Part shown: positions 52,075-60,897 of the stretch, piece after piece
Numbering within the stretch: position 1 is the stretch's first letter
Layout of the letters: each line of letters begins with the position of its first letter
Source of the DNA: Streptomyces sp. CB09001
GTDB taxonomy: Bacteria; Actinomycetota; Actinomycetes; Streptomycetales; Streptomycetaceae
Direction: 5' to 3'
Assembly: GCF_003369795.1 (NCBI RefSeq)
Contig: NZ_CP026730.1
Location: 7,369,001 to 7,433,000, forward strand
DNA: 64,000 nucleotides
The notes under the pieces: model-generated
Databases searched by the model: none
What the model saw: the letters and a program-made list of their open reading frames with translations, nothing else
What the model was told of the DNA's origin: nothing
Translations under genes and position numbers: made by a program

Positions 52075-52224
52075 CGCGTATTGGTCTGGGCCTGAAAAGC
52101 CCGACCCCCTATTCTCGGCGGTGGCCGGCGACACCCCCACCCCAGTCGTCGGCCGGCCCGGACGACCCCAGGTCCGGACCGGGCCGTCAGGTGCACTCCC
52201 CCCACTCACCGCCTCCGGGAGGCC

Positions 52225-53364
52225 ATGGTGAACATGCGCACCAGAATGTCGGCGATCGTCGCAACACTGGGTCTCGTAGGATCCCTGGCCCTGGCCACGG
52301 CGTCCGCCGACGAGCCCCACACCGCCCGAGCCGCGGCGCAGGTCGCGCTGACCGAGGTGGCCCGGGCCCAGAACCCGACGGCCGGTGCCGCGGGCCCGAA
52401 GGACACGGTCTGGATCGCCGAACGCGCCGGCACCGTCCGCGTCCTCGCCGACGACGGACTCGGCGACCCCGTGCTCGACATCTCCGACGAGACCACCACC
52501 GACGGCGAACGCGGCCTGCTCGGCCTCGCGTTCGACGAACAGTTCACGCACCTCTACCTCTCCTACACCGACCTCGAAGGCACCAGCACCGTCGACGAGT
52601 TCGCCGTCCGGGACGGCCTGGTCCAGGAGAACACCCGGCGCACCGTGCTGACCCAGGAGCAGCCCGAGTCCAATCACAACGGCGGCGCCATCACGTTCGG
52701 TCCCGACGGCTACCTCTACATCGCGCTCGGCGACGGAGGAGGCGGCGGCGACCCCCAGGGCAACGGCCAGAAGCTCGACACCCTGCTCGGCAAGCTGCTG
52801 CGGATCGACCCCCAGGGCGGCGACCCCTACGCGATCCCGCAGGACAACCCCTTCGCCGACGACCCGGACGCCAGGGGCGAGATCTGGTCGTACGGACTGC
52901 GCAACCCCTGGCGGTTCTCCTTCGACGCCGGCTCGGGCGACCTGCTCATCGGCGACGTCGGCCAGAGCGACTGGGAGGAGATCGACTGGGCGCCCGCGAG
53001 CAGCCCGGGCGGCGAGAACTACGGCTGGTCGCAGATGGAGGGCACGCACCCCTTCCGCGGCGGCACCGAGCCCGCGAACCACGTCCCGCCGGTCCACGAG
53101 TACGACCGCACCGGCCTCGGCTGCTCGGTCACCGGCGGCTACGTCTACCGCGGCGGGGCGATCCCCGGCCTCGCGGGACAGTACGTCTACAGCGACTACT
53201 GCGACGGCACCCTGCGCTCCCTGGAGATCGAGGACGGCCGGGTCACCGCGGAGCACGACCTCGGGGTGAACGGCGGCGAGGTCGTGTCCTTCGCCCAGGA
53301 CGGCGAAGGGGAGCTGTACGTCCTCGCCATCGGAGGTACGGTTTCCCGCGTCGACCCCGCGTGA
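52225..53364 (+). CDS. Secreted PQQ-dependent sugar (glucose/sorbosone) dehydrogenase-like protein
   Basis: A 379-residue six-bladed propeller of the GSDH family. The signal peptide (IVATLGLVGSLALATASA) precedes the repeat blocks WIAERAGTVRVL, ERGLLGLAFDEQF, ESNHNGGAITFGPDGYLYIALGDGG and GEIWSYGLRNPWRFSFD. Known relatives (aldose sugar dehydrogenase, sorbosone dehydrogenase) use PQQ and calcium. It lies 52 bp upstream of the manD-like gene on the same strand, which may link both to sugar acid metabolism. PQQ use is inferred. Confidence 0.88.
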   Translation: MVNMRTRMSAIVATLGLVGSLALATASADEPHTARAAAQVALTEVARAQNPTAGAAGPKDTVWIAERAGTVRVLADDGLGDPVLDISDETTTDGERGLLGLAFDEQFTHLYLSYTDLEGTSTVDEFAVRDGLVQENTRRTVLTQEQPESNHNGGAITFGPDGYLYIALGDGGGGGDPQGNGQKLDTLLGKLLRIDPQGGDPYAIPQDNPFADDPDARGEIWSYGLRNPWRFSFDAGSGDLLIGDVGQSDWEEIDWAPASSPGGENYGWSQMEGTHPFRGGTEPANHVPPVHEYDRTGLGCSVTGGYVYRGGAIPGLAGQYVYSDYCDGTLRSLEIEDGRVTAEHDLGVNGGEVVSFAQDGEGELYVLAIGGTVSRVDPA

Positions 53365-53416
53365 CCCCGGCACGGGCCTGACCACCGGGCGCGCGTCGCC
53401 GAGGAGGAACGACCCT

Positions 53417-54658
53417 GTGAAGATCACCGCCGCCGACGTCGTCGTCACCAGCCCGGGACGCAACTTCGTCACCCTGCGCATCACCACCGAGGACGGGCTC
53501 ACCGGCCTCGGCGACGCCACCCTCAACGGGCGCGAACTGGCCGTCGAGGCATACCTGCGCGAGCACGTGGCCCCGCTGCTGCTCGGGCGGGACGCGCACG
53601 CCGTCGAGGACACCTGGCAGTACCTGTACCGGGGCGCGTACTGGCGCCGGGGCCCGGTCACCATGGCTGCCGTCGCCGCCGTGGACATGGCGCTGTGGGA
53701 CATCAAGGGCAAGGCGGCGGGCATGCCGGTGTACCAACTCCTCGGCGGCGCCTGCCGCACGGGCGCCCTGGCCTACGGCCACGCCTCCGGCCGGGACATA
53801 CCCGAACTGCTCGACTCGGTGCGCGAACACCTGGCGGACGGCTTCCGGGCCGTCCGCATCCAGAGCGGCATCCCCGGTCTCGACTCCGTGTACGGCGTCG
53901 CCGCCTCCGCCGCCGGCGACGGGGACCGCTACGACTACGAACCCGCCCGCCGCACCGGCACCGCCCACCCGCGCCCCACCGAGGAGACCTGGGACACGCG
54001 CGCCTACCTGCGCCACATGCCCACGGTGTTCGAAGCCGTACGGCACACCTTCGGCCCCGAACTCCCACTGCTGCACGACGGCCACCACCGCATGACACCC
54101 ATCCAGGCGGCGCGGCTCGGCAAGGACCTCGAACCCTACGACCTCTTCTGGCTGGAGGACGCGACCCCCGGCGAGGACCAGGGGGCACTGCGGCTGATCC
54201 GGGAGCACACCACCACGCCGCTGGCCATCGGGGAGGTCTTCAACTCCGTCCACGACTACACCACCCTGCTCCAGGAACGGCTGATCGACTACGTCCGCTC
54301 GGCGGTGACCCACACCGGCGGCATCACCGCCGTACGCAAACTGCTCGACATGGCCGCCGTGTACGGCATCAAGTCCGGCATGCACGGTCCGACCGACATC
54401 TCGCCCGTGGGCATGGCGGCCGCCCTCCACCTCGACCTCGCCCTGCACAACTTCGGCATCCAGGAGTACATGCGCCACGCCCCGGACACCCTGGAGGTGT
54501 TCCGCACCTCCTACCGCTTCGAGGACGGCCTCCTGCACCCCGGCGAGGCCCCGGGCCTCGGCGTCGAACTCGACGACGAGGCCGCGGCCCGCTTCCCCTA
54601 CGAGCCCGCCTACCTGCCCGTGAACCGACTCTCGGACGGCACGGTGCACGACTGGTGA
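53417..54658 (+). CDS. Mannonate dehydratase-type enolase-superfamily enzyme (ManD/RspA)
   Basis: A 413-residue enolase-superfamily protein of the ManD subgroup, which dehydrates D-mannonate to 2-keto-3-deoxygluconate. MKITAADVVVTSPGRNFVTLRITTE-like opening, MALWDIKGKAAGMPVYQLLGG, HDGHHRMTPIQAARLGKDLEPYD, WLEDATP, IGEVFNS and MHGPTDISPVGMAAALHLD supply the Asp, Glu and His ligands and catalytic His. The GTG at 53417 follows GAGGAACG. Some members have low activity, so the substrate is likely but not certain. Confidence 0.9.
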   Translation: MKITAADVVVTSPGRNFVTLRITTEDGLTGLGDATLNGRELAVEAYLREHVAPLLLGRDAHAVEDTWQYLYRGAYWRRGPVTMAAVAAVDMALWDIKGKAAGMPVYQLLGGACRTGALAYGHASGRDIPELLDSVREHLADGFRAVRIQSGIPGLDSVYGVAASAAGDGDRYDYEPARRTGTAHPRPTEETWDTRAYLRHMPTVFEAVRHTFGPELPLLHDGHHRMTPIQAARLGKDLEPYDLFWLEDATPGEDQGALRLIREHTTTPLAIGEVFNSVHDYTTLLQERLIDYVRSAVTHTGGITAVRKLLDMAAVYGIKSGMHGPTDISPVGMAAALHLDLALHNFGIQEYMRHAPDTLEVFRTSYRFEDGLLHPGEAPGLGVELDDEAAARFPYEPAYLPVNRLSDGTVHDW

Positions 54659-54734
54659 GACCCGGGACACCCGTGGCGCGTGGCAGAGTGGAGACGCCCC
54701 GTCGTTCCGTCGTCCCGCAGAAAGTCCCCGTCGC

Positions 54735-55409
54735 ATGCGTCTCCTGCTCATCAGGCACGGCCAGACCCCGTCCAACCTCAAGCACCTCCTGGACACGGCC
54801 GAGCCGGGCCCCGGCCTGACCGCCCTCGGCCAGGAACAGGCGGCGGCGCTGCCCGACGCCCTGGCGTCGGAGAAGATCGACGCGCTGTACGCGTCGACGC
54901 TGGTACGCACGCAGCTGACCGCCGCGCCCCTGGCCTCGGCGACCGGACTGGAGGTGCGGGTCCGGGCCGGGATCCGGGAGCTGACCGCCGGCGACCTGGA
55001 GATGCGCGGCGACGACGAGGCGGCGCGCACCTACATGCACACCGCGTTCGCCTGGTCCGCGGGTGACGTGCGGCTCCGTATGCCCGGCGGCGAGAACGGG
55101 GTGGAGGCACTGGCCCGTTTCGACGCCGTCGTGGCCGAGGCCCACCAAGGCGGCGCGGCGACCGTGGCCATGGTCAGCCACGGCGCCGCCATCCGCATGT
55201 GGGTGGCGGCGCGGGCCGACAACGTGGACGTCGACCACGCCGCCGGGCACCCCCTGGCGAACACCGGAATCGTCATCCTCTCCGGTTCGCCCGGTCAGGG
55301 CTGGCGGGCGCTGCTCTGGGAGGGCGAGTCCCTGGGGCCCGTGCCCCTCACGCCGGGCCCGGACGACCCCACCGGAGCCACCGTGGAGCAGCTCAGCCGA
55401 GGGGAGTGA
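54735..55409 (+). CDS. Histidine phosphatase-family protein
   Basis: A 224-residue phosphoglycerate-mutase-fold phosphatase. The catalytic RHG is LLIRHGQTPSN at the N-terminus, followed by LYASTLVRTQLTAAPLASATG, the REL-x-AGDLE Glu region and the second His in VAMVSHGAAIRMW. Its last 17 bp overlap the convergent metallophosphoesterase gene. The substrate is unknown. Confidence 0.92.
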   Translation: MRLLLIRHGQTPSNLKHLLDTAEPGPGLTALGQEQAAALPDALASEKIDALYASTLVRTQLTAAPLASATGLEVRVRAGIRELTAGDLEMRGDDEAARTYMHTAFAWSAGDVRLRMPGGENGVEALARFDAVVAEAHQGGAATVAMVSHGAAIRMWVAARADNVDVDHAAGHPLANTGIVILSGSPGQGWRALLWEGESLGPVPLTPGPDDPTGATVEQLSRGE

Positions 55410-57291
55410 GGAACTCCCGCACCGGCAGCGGCCGCCCCACGATCCGCGTGTCGCCCAGCCAGCCGTAGAAGCCCTGCCCGAACCGCTCGTCGAACTGCGT
55501 GCCGCCCAGGACGAAGGGCTTGCCGAGGGTGGCTATGCCGGTCGACGGCTGGGCGGGATTGCGCGCGATCTTCGATCCGTCCACGTACATCACCGTGCGG
55601 CGGCCGTCGTTGACGACGGCGATGTGCATCCAGCGCCCGACCGGCACCGCATGGCTCCAGGAGGTGGGGTCGGCGTCCTGGCGGTGCGGGTAGACCACGA
55701 ACTGGAGGAACCGCTCGGGGGAGAGGTTGAGGCTGCACGTCGGCTCCAGCGGGGACCAGCCGGTCGTCTTGCCCGCGTCGCCGTTGCGGCCCTCCCAGCT
55801 GAGGATGCCCATCCAGTCGTGGTTGCCTTCGAACGGCTCGGGCAGCCGGACGAAGGTCTCGATGGTGTATCCGCGCGGGAACTTCTCGCTGTTCAGGGCG
55901 GCCCCGTCCGCGGTGGTGAGGATGGCACCGCGGTCGGGGCCCTGACCGCCGTCGAAGCGGAGGCTGGCGTGCGCCGGCTGACTGCGGTGGTGCTCCCGCG
56001 ACCAGGTGAGCGCGTCGGCGCCGGAGGCGTGCAGCCTGCGCACCCTCAGATCGTTCCCCCGGCCGGTGAGGTCCCTGACCACGGTGCCGTCGGGCAGGGG
56101 CGCACCCGGCTTCTGGGCCGCGTCGGTTCCGGAGCCGTCGAAGCGCCAGTAGGCGAGCGTGCCGCGGGGCATCACGGCCCGGGCCGGCCGGGGCTTCGGC
56201 GCGGGCACGGGGGCGAACCCGGAGAACCGTGCGTCGAAGTCGATGTCGAGCGTGAACCGGTCGGTGGGGCCGGTGAGTTCCAGCGTCTCGGCCGCCAGCG
56301 GGGAGCGCGCCGCGGGGTCCCGGGCGAGGAACCAGGGCGAGAACGTCTCCACGTCGACGACCCCGCGCACCAGGTCGAAGCCGTAGGTGCGGATCATGCC
56401 CGCGCCGCCGTAGTAGCGGTCCTGGTAGTTGGTGATGTGGACGTGGACGTCGTGCCCGGCGTCGTTGGTCAGTACGGTGCGGCCGGGCGGCCAGTAGTGC
56501 CCGCCCAGCGCCAGGAAGATCTGGTCGTTCCCCTTGATCAGGCCGTCCCACAGGCGTTGGCCGTGGTCGGACAGGCGGGCCTCGCCGTCGTCCCCGGACC
56601 AGGCGATGTCGTGCGTGGTCAGCACCGCCGGCAGGGTCGGGTGCCGGTCGAGCACACCCTGCGCCCACGCCAGCCCCTGGTCGGAGACTCGCCAGTCCAG
56701 GGCGAGGACGAGCCACTGCCGCCCGCCGGCCCGCAGGGCGTGGTAGCTGTTGTAGCCGTCGGGCGAGGCTCCGCCGAACGTCGGCATGGACCGGTAGCGG
56801 TCCGGCCCGAAGGCGGAGAGGTAGGCGGAGTCGCCCCGCTGGTCGTCCGTGGACGAGCGGATGTCGTGGTTGCCCGCCAGAACGCTGTACGGGACGCGGC
56901 CGTGCAGGACGCGGAAGGTGTCGGCCGCGAGGTCGATCTCGGCCTCGGTGCCGTGCTCGGTGACGTCGCCGAGGTGCGTCATGAACGCGATGTTGGCGGC
57001 GGCCCGCTCGGTGACGAGGTGGCGGAACGTCGCCCGCAGCGGGGCCGGATCGGCGCTGTCGGCGTCGAACAGGTACTGGGTGTCGGGCAGCACCGCCAGG
57101 GCGAAGCGCGGACTGTCGGCATCGAAGCGGCCGCCGGACGAGCCGGACGAGCCGGCCGCGTCGGCCGCCTGTGCCGGGACGGTGGCCGTACCGGCGACGG
57201 CGGCACCGGCCGCCGGTACGGCCACCGCCGCACGCAACAGCACGCGTCTGTCCGGGTGACGGCGACCACTGCTCTGTTCCTCTGTGCTCAT
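55393..57291 (-). CDS. Tat-exported metallophosphoesterase with C-terminal LamG-like domain
   Basis: A 632-residue secreted phosphoesterase. A twin-arginine signal (DRRVLLRAAVAVPAAGAAVAG) is followed by metallophosphatase motifs: LAVLPDTQYLF, HLGDVTEHG, AGNHDIRS and LTTHDIAWSG. The C-terminal about 220 residues (YWRFDGSG, NGTVVRDLTGRGNDL-like, TIETFVRLPEPFEGNHDW, GKPFVLGG) form a concanavalin/LamG carbohydrate-binding-type domain. It probably cleaves extracellular phosphoesters at a surface polymer. The ATG at 57291 gives the Tat signal. Confidence 0.92.
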   Translation of the reverse strand: MSTEEQSSGRRHPDRRVLLRAAVAVPAAGAAVAGTATVPAQAADAAGSSGSSGGRFDADSPRFALAVLPDTQYLFDADSADPAPLRATFRHLVTERAAANIAFMTHLGDVTEHGTEAEIDLAADTFRVLHGRVPYSVLAGNHDIRSSTDDQRGDSAYLSAFGPDRYRSMPTFGGASPDGYNSYHALRAGGRQWLVLALDWRVSDQGLAWAQGVLDRHPTLPAVLTTHDIAWSGDDGEARLSDHGQRLWDGLIKGNDQIFLALGGHYWPPGRTVLTNDAGHDVHVHITNYQDRYYGGAGMIRTYGFDLVRGVVDVETFSPWFLARDPAARSPLAAETLELTGPTDRFTLDIDFDARFSGFAPVPAPKPRPARAVMPRGTLAYWRFDGSGTDAAQKPGAPLPDGTVVRDLTGRGNDLRVRRLHASGADALTWSREHHRSQPAHASLRFDGGQGPDRGAILTTADGAALNSEKFPRGYTIETFVRLPEPFEGNHDWMGILSWEGRNGDAGKTTGWSPLEPTCSLNLSPERFLQFVVYPHRQDADPTSWSHAVPVGRWMHIAVVNDGRRTVMYVDGSKIARNPAQPSTGIATLGKPFVLGGTQFDERFGQGFYGWLGDTRIVGRPLPVREFLTPLG

Positions 57292-57534
57292 CTGGACTCC
57301 ACGAACCGGGTGACGGATGGCGATCAGTGCGCATGCTGCTCACCCGCGCCGACCGTCCGATGGCGCCGAGCTGAACACCGCCCGCCCGGCCGACGACGGC
57401 CCGTGGCGGTAACCTGCGGCGGCGGGCCGGGAACAGGGGAGCCGTCACACGCTGTTGCATCGGCGGAGGGACCGGCGCCGCATCCGCGCCCGCCGCGTCC
57501 GGAGCATGACGTATCCCAGCAGGAGGACCTTTTC

Positions 57535-58368
57535 ATGACCGACCGACCCTTGACGCTGATGGCCGTGCACGCCCACCCCGACGACGAGGCCACGGGCACG
57601 GGCGGGGTCCTGGCGCGGTACGCGGCGGAGGGCATCCGCACGGTGCTCGTGACGTGTACCGACGGCGGTTGCGGTGACGGACCGGGAGGCGTCAAGCCGG
57701 GAGATCCCGGGCACGATCCGGCGGCCGTCGCCCTGATGCGCCGGCGGGAACTCGAGGAGAGCCGTGACGTCCTGAAGATCAGCGATCTGGAGACGCTGGA
57801 CTACGCCGACTCCGGAATGATGGGCTGGCCGAGCAACGACGCCCCCGGTTCCTTCTGGCGTACCCCGGTGGAGGAAGGCGCCGCCCGCCTCGCGGAACTC
57901 ATGCGGCACTACCGGCCCGACGTGGTCGTCACCTACGACGAGAACGGCTTCTATGGTCACCCCGACCACATCCAGGCCCACCGCATCACCATGGCGGCAC
58001 TGGAGATGACGACGCTGACACCGAAGGTGTACTGGACGACGGCGCCCCGCTCGATGATGGGGCGTTTCGGTGAGATCATGCGTGAGTTCAACGAGGACAT
58101 GCCGGAGCCGGACCCCGCCGAGGCCGCCGCGATGGCCGAGATCGGCCTCCCCGACGAAGAGATCACCACCTGGGTGGACACCACCGCGTTCAGTGGCCAG
58201 AAGTTCGACGCGCTGGCCGCCCACGCCAGTCAGGGCGAGAACATCTTCTTCCTCAGGATGGGCAAGGAGAGGTTCGGCGAGCTGATGGGCATGGAGACCT
58301 TCGTACGCGTCCGGGACACCACCGGCGCGGCCGTACCGGAGAACGACCTCTTCGCCGGACTGCGCTGA
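57535..58368 (+). CDS. PIG-L family deacetylase (mycothiol conjugate amidase-like)
   Basis: A 277-residue LmbE/PIG-L zinc deacetylase. The metal site AHPDDEATGTGG, VTCTDGGCGDGPGG and the HPDHIQAH motif are diagnostic. GERF-like MGKERFGELMG near the end resembles Mca/MshB-type enzymes of mycothiol metabolism, which deacetylate GlcNAc-Ins or split mycothiol conjugates. The ATG at 57535 has AGGAGG 9 bases upstream. It ends at a clear bidirectional terminator. Exact substrate is not decided. Confidence 0.9.
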   Translation: MTDRPLTLMAVHAHPDDEATGTGGVLARYAAEGIRTVLVTCTDGGCGDGPGGVKPGDPGHDPAAVALMRRRELEESRDVLKISDLETLDYADSGMMGWPSNDAPGSFWRTPVEEGAARLAELMRHYRPDVVVTYDENGFYGHPDHIQAHRITMAALEMTTLTPKVYWTTAPRSMMGRFGEIMREFNEDMPEPDPAEAAAMAEIGLPDEEITTWVDTTAFSGQKFDALAAHASQGENIFFLRMGKERFGELMGMETFVRVRDTTGAAVPENDLFAGLR

Positions 58369-58374
58369 CCCGCC

Positions 58375-58404
58375 ACCCTGCGGCCGCCCTGGGGGCCGCA
58401 GGGT
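58375..58404. terminator. Perfect 11-bp bidirectional terminator hairpin
   Basis: ACCCTGCGGCC (58375-58385) and GGCCGCAGGGT (58394-58404) are perfect complements with an 8-base loop. It lies 6 bp past the deacetylase stop and before the convergent Endo H gene. Confidence 0.8.
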
Positions 58405-58445
58405 ATCCATGACATCGTTGTCCGGTCGCGGCTCGGCGCGCCGCC

Positions 58446-59375
58446 CTACGGCGTGTGGACGGCCTCGCTGCCGTACAGCTCCCTGGTGAACGCGGAGACG
58501 TCGGCGCTGCGGTCGCTGCCGTCGAGGTTGTACGTCAGATAGACGCCGTATCCCTCGTCGACGGTGCGCCGGGCGAGGTCGGCGGACGTGCTCCGCGAGG
58601 TCCGGCCGATCTCGACGGCCGCCGGTGACAGCTTCGACTTGGGCAGCGCGATCCCGGGCACCTGCCAGGTGCCGTAGTACGGGTTCCAGGCGTAGTCGAA
58701 GTCGGTGGAGACGTCCACGCCGCCGTAGGAGAGGCGCGAGGCGGCCGGGCCGATGTTGTACAGGCTGATGATCTTGTCGGGCATGTTCGCTCGCAGGGCC
58801 GTCACCAGATGGACGAACGAGCTGTCGTTGGGCTGCGCGGTGCCGTTGTTGCCGTACTCGGCGTACTCGTCGTCGAAGTCGATGCCGTCGAGCCCGTACT
58901 CGGCGACCGCGTCCGAGAGTTGCTTGGCGAAGGCCGAAGCGGCCTGCTGGGACGGGAAGTTGGCGAACCCCGCCCCCTGGTGGTTGCCGAGTACCGAGAG
59001 GACGACCTTGATGCCCTTCTGCTGCAACGGCCGTATCTGTGTGGCGGCGTTGTCGAGGACGCGCTGCACGTTCTCGTTGAAGTGCAGGTACGCCGACTTC
59101 GTGCCCGTGTCGTAGTTGATGTTCGCCGCGAAGATCACGGCGACGTCGAAGACGTTGCCGCCGCCGTCGGCGAGGGTGTACTTGCCCGCGTTGAGCATGC
59201 TGTTGTTGTTCACCTCGATGTAGGCCACCGAGGTCGGTCCCTGTTTCGCGGGAGCGGGGGCCGCCGCCGCGCCGGTCGTGGTGGCCGTCGCGGTCGTGCC
59301 GAAGGCGAGGGCCGCGACCGCCGAGAGCGCGAGCGCGGCCCTGCGCACCCTGCTCCGTACCGGAGTGAACTTCAT
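58446..59375 (-). CDS. Secreted endo-beta-N-acetylglucosaminidase (Endo H-type GH18)
   Basis: A 309-residue secreted GH18 enzyme that cuts between the two core GlcNAc residues of high-mannose N-glycans. The mature sequence agrees closely with Streptomyces plicatus Endo H as I recall it, including SVAYIEVNNNSMLN, FAANINYDTGTKSAYLHFNEN, GNHQGAGFANFPSQQAASAFA and YNIGPAASRLSYGGVDVS. The catalytic DGIDFDDEYAEYG supplies the paired Asp and Glu. A signal peptide of about 42 residues precedes it. The ATG at 59375 follows GGGAGA. Confidence 0.96.
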   Translation of the reverse strand: MKFTPVRSRVRRAALALSAVAALAFGTTATATTTGAAAAPAPAKQGPTSVAYIEVNNNSMLNAGKYTLADGGGNVFDVAVIFAANINYDTGTKSAYLHFNENVQRVLDNAATQIRPLQQKGIKVVLSVLGNHQGAGFANFPSQQAASAFAKQLSDAVAEYGLDGIDFDDEYAEYGNNGTAQPNDSSFVHLVTALRANMPDKIISLYNIGPAASRLSYGGVDVSTDFDYAWNPYYGTWQVPGIALPKSKLSPAAVEIGRTSRSTSADLARRTVDEGYGVYLTYNLDGSDRSADVSAFTRELYGSEAVHTP

Positions 59376-59491
59376 TGATCGTTCTCCCATCTCGTGACCG
59401 GCGTCCGGCCGGTCGACCGGCGCCGAGTGAAGCCCTTCGAGTCTTCCCCGACCCGGACGGCACTGTCAGTGGGTGATGGCAGCCTGGACCC

Positions 59492-59813
59492 ATGACGGAT
59501 ACGACGGCGTTCGACTGGCGGCCCTTCCTGGTCGAATGGAGCGGGGAGTGGGCGGACCGCCTGCCCGAGGGGGAGATCCGAGAGCGGGGAGACACCGAGG
59601 ACGCTGCGCCCGGACCAGTACTTCGGTGATCCGGGCGACGGCGCCGACGACGCGGAACGGGCGCTGCTGGCGGCGGTGGGCCGGGAGTTCGGCGTCCACC
59701 TGCCCAGGCAGGCGCTCGTGCACGGGAGGCTGCACACCTGCACCAGTCGCTCCTGGACCCGTCCACCGGGGGACGGTGAGGGGTACCTGGAAGTCCGCGT
59801 GCCCATGTGCTGA
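59492..59813 (+). pseudogene. Frameshifted SUKH (SMI1/KNR4-like) remnant
   Basis: From ATG 59492 the frame reads TTAFDWRPFLVEWSGEWADRL, like the start of actinobacterial SUKH proteins, and stops after 45 codons at 59627-59629. A second frame continues with DQYFGDPGDGADDAERALL and REFGVHLPRQ, which fits the next SUKH helix, and stops at 59811-59813. A single frameshift would join them, and the end does not reach normal family length. SUKH proteins often serve as toxin immunity proteins; no toxin is nearby. Confidence 0.45.
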
Positions 59814-59835
59814 CCGTGCTGATCGTCGCCGAGAC

Positions 59836-60387
59836 TCAGTCCTCGATGAGGACGGGCACCGGTCCCGCGACCGCCGACGGCGAACCGGCCGCACCGGCGA
59901 AGTTGTCCTCGACCTCCGCTTTCTCCGCGGCGTTCGGGTACGGGTTGGTGCACGGGACGCCCGCGCTCGATCCCGACATCAGACTGGAGCACGGCCCGGG
60001 TTTGCGGTCCGGCAGCCCCAGGATGTGACCGAGTTCGTGGGACGAGATGCGTACCGTGTTGTAGCCCTCGTTCACCGCCTGACGTCCGATCCAGACGGTG
60101 CCCTTGCCCAAGGACGTGGGGAGGGCGCGCGGCCAGCCGTCGTCGGCCAGGATCCGGATGTCGGCCCGCTGTCCGGCCGAAACCGGACGCAGCTCGGCAC
60201 CCTGGACACTCTCGTTCCAGATGGCCGCGCCCTGGTCCACCGCGGAGCGGAACTCCGCGGAGCCGCTTGCGTCGTAGGTGAGTACCCGGGCTGCGGCCGG
60301 TGAGCCCGCGGCCACGGCCTGGCCGCCCAGCAGTGGCAGCGACATCAGCGCCGCCGCGAGACATCCGGTCAGTGTGCGGACGTGCAT
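59836..60387 (-). CDS. snpA: Snapalysin-family secreted metalloprotease
   Basis: A 183-residue M7 peptidase typical of Streptomyces. The signal peptide (LTGCLAAALMSLPLLGG) precedes YDASGSAEFRSAVDQGAAIWNESVQG and the zinc site SSHELGHILGLPD, then the MSGSSAGVPCTNPYPNAAE turn. There is essentially no propeptide. Known snpA genes sit divergent from a LysR regulator (snpR); none is here. The symbol is given by family. Confidence 0.93.
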   Translation of the reverse strand: MHVRTLTGCLAAALMSLPLLGGQAVAAGSPAAARVLTYDASGSAEFRSAVDQGAAIWNESVQGAELRPVSAGQRADIRILADDGWPRALPTSLGKGTVWIGRQAVNEGYNTVRISSHELGHILGLPDRKPGPCSSLMSGSSAGVPCTNPYPNAAEKAEVEDNFAGAAGSPSAVAGPVPVLIED

Positions 60388-60546
60388 GCTCGACCTCCTT
60401 GTGGGGGAGAGGAGTCGTGCTCATGACATCAATTGGCTCCCTGCCCAGGGGACGGCGCCGCCAATCAGTCAATCCGTCGGCAGCTCCTGGCCGTCGGTGA
60501 CAAGGAGGCCGAGCGGGGCCGGGCGCCGTGCACGTACGATGCCCGG

Positions 60547-60837
60547 ATGTCCGAGCCGTTGCGCACGAGCCGCCGCAGGTGGATTGCCGCGTGGGCGGTG
60601 ACAGGTGCCGTCGGCCTCGTCGTCACCGCGGTGCTGAACGCCTCCTCGGCTCCGGCCCCCCGGCCCGAGGAGCCCGTCCGCGCCGTGTGCGCGGAGCGCA
60701 TCGCGGGCATGGAGAAGCAACTGGCCAAGGCCAGGCGGGAGGGCGGCGGCGGGGTGCTGACGTTCTCACGGGTCAAGGGCGGTACCGAGGACGACTGCGA
60801 CGAGGAACTCCGGGACCACTTCGGGGGCGGTCGGTGA
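60547..60837 (+). CDS. Small single-pass membrane or secreted protein
   Basis: A 96-residue protein with an N-terminal basic region, one hydrophobic segment (WIAAWAVTGAVGLVVTAVL) and a short polar tail with two Cys (VRAVCAERIAG, DDCDEELRDHF) that could pair outside the cell. A -10-like TACGAT (60535-60540) lies 6 bases before the ATG, so translation may be leaderless. No known family is recognised. Confidence 0.6.
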   Translation: MSEPLRTSRRRWIAAWAVTGAVGLVVTAVLNASSAPAPRPEEPVRAVCAERIAGMEKQLAKARREGGGGVLTFSRVKGGTEDDCDEELRDHFGGGR

Positions 60838-60897
60838 GCCGCGGAACCGGAGCCGCGGCCCACCCCCTCGTGCGTCTGCTCCTCCTGCCTCGCCGCG

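Noticed and set aside
55063..57534. Long plus-strand open frame antisense to the metallophosphoesterase
   Set aside because: It lacks family motifs before 57535 and lies opposite a clearly coding gene; the real gene is the LmbE-type deacetylase at its end.
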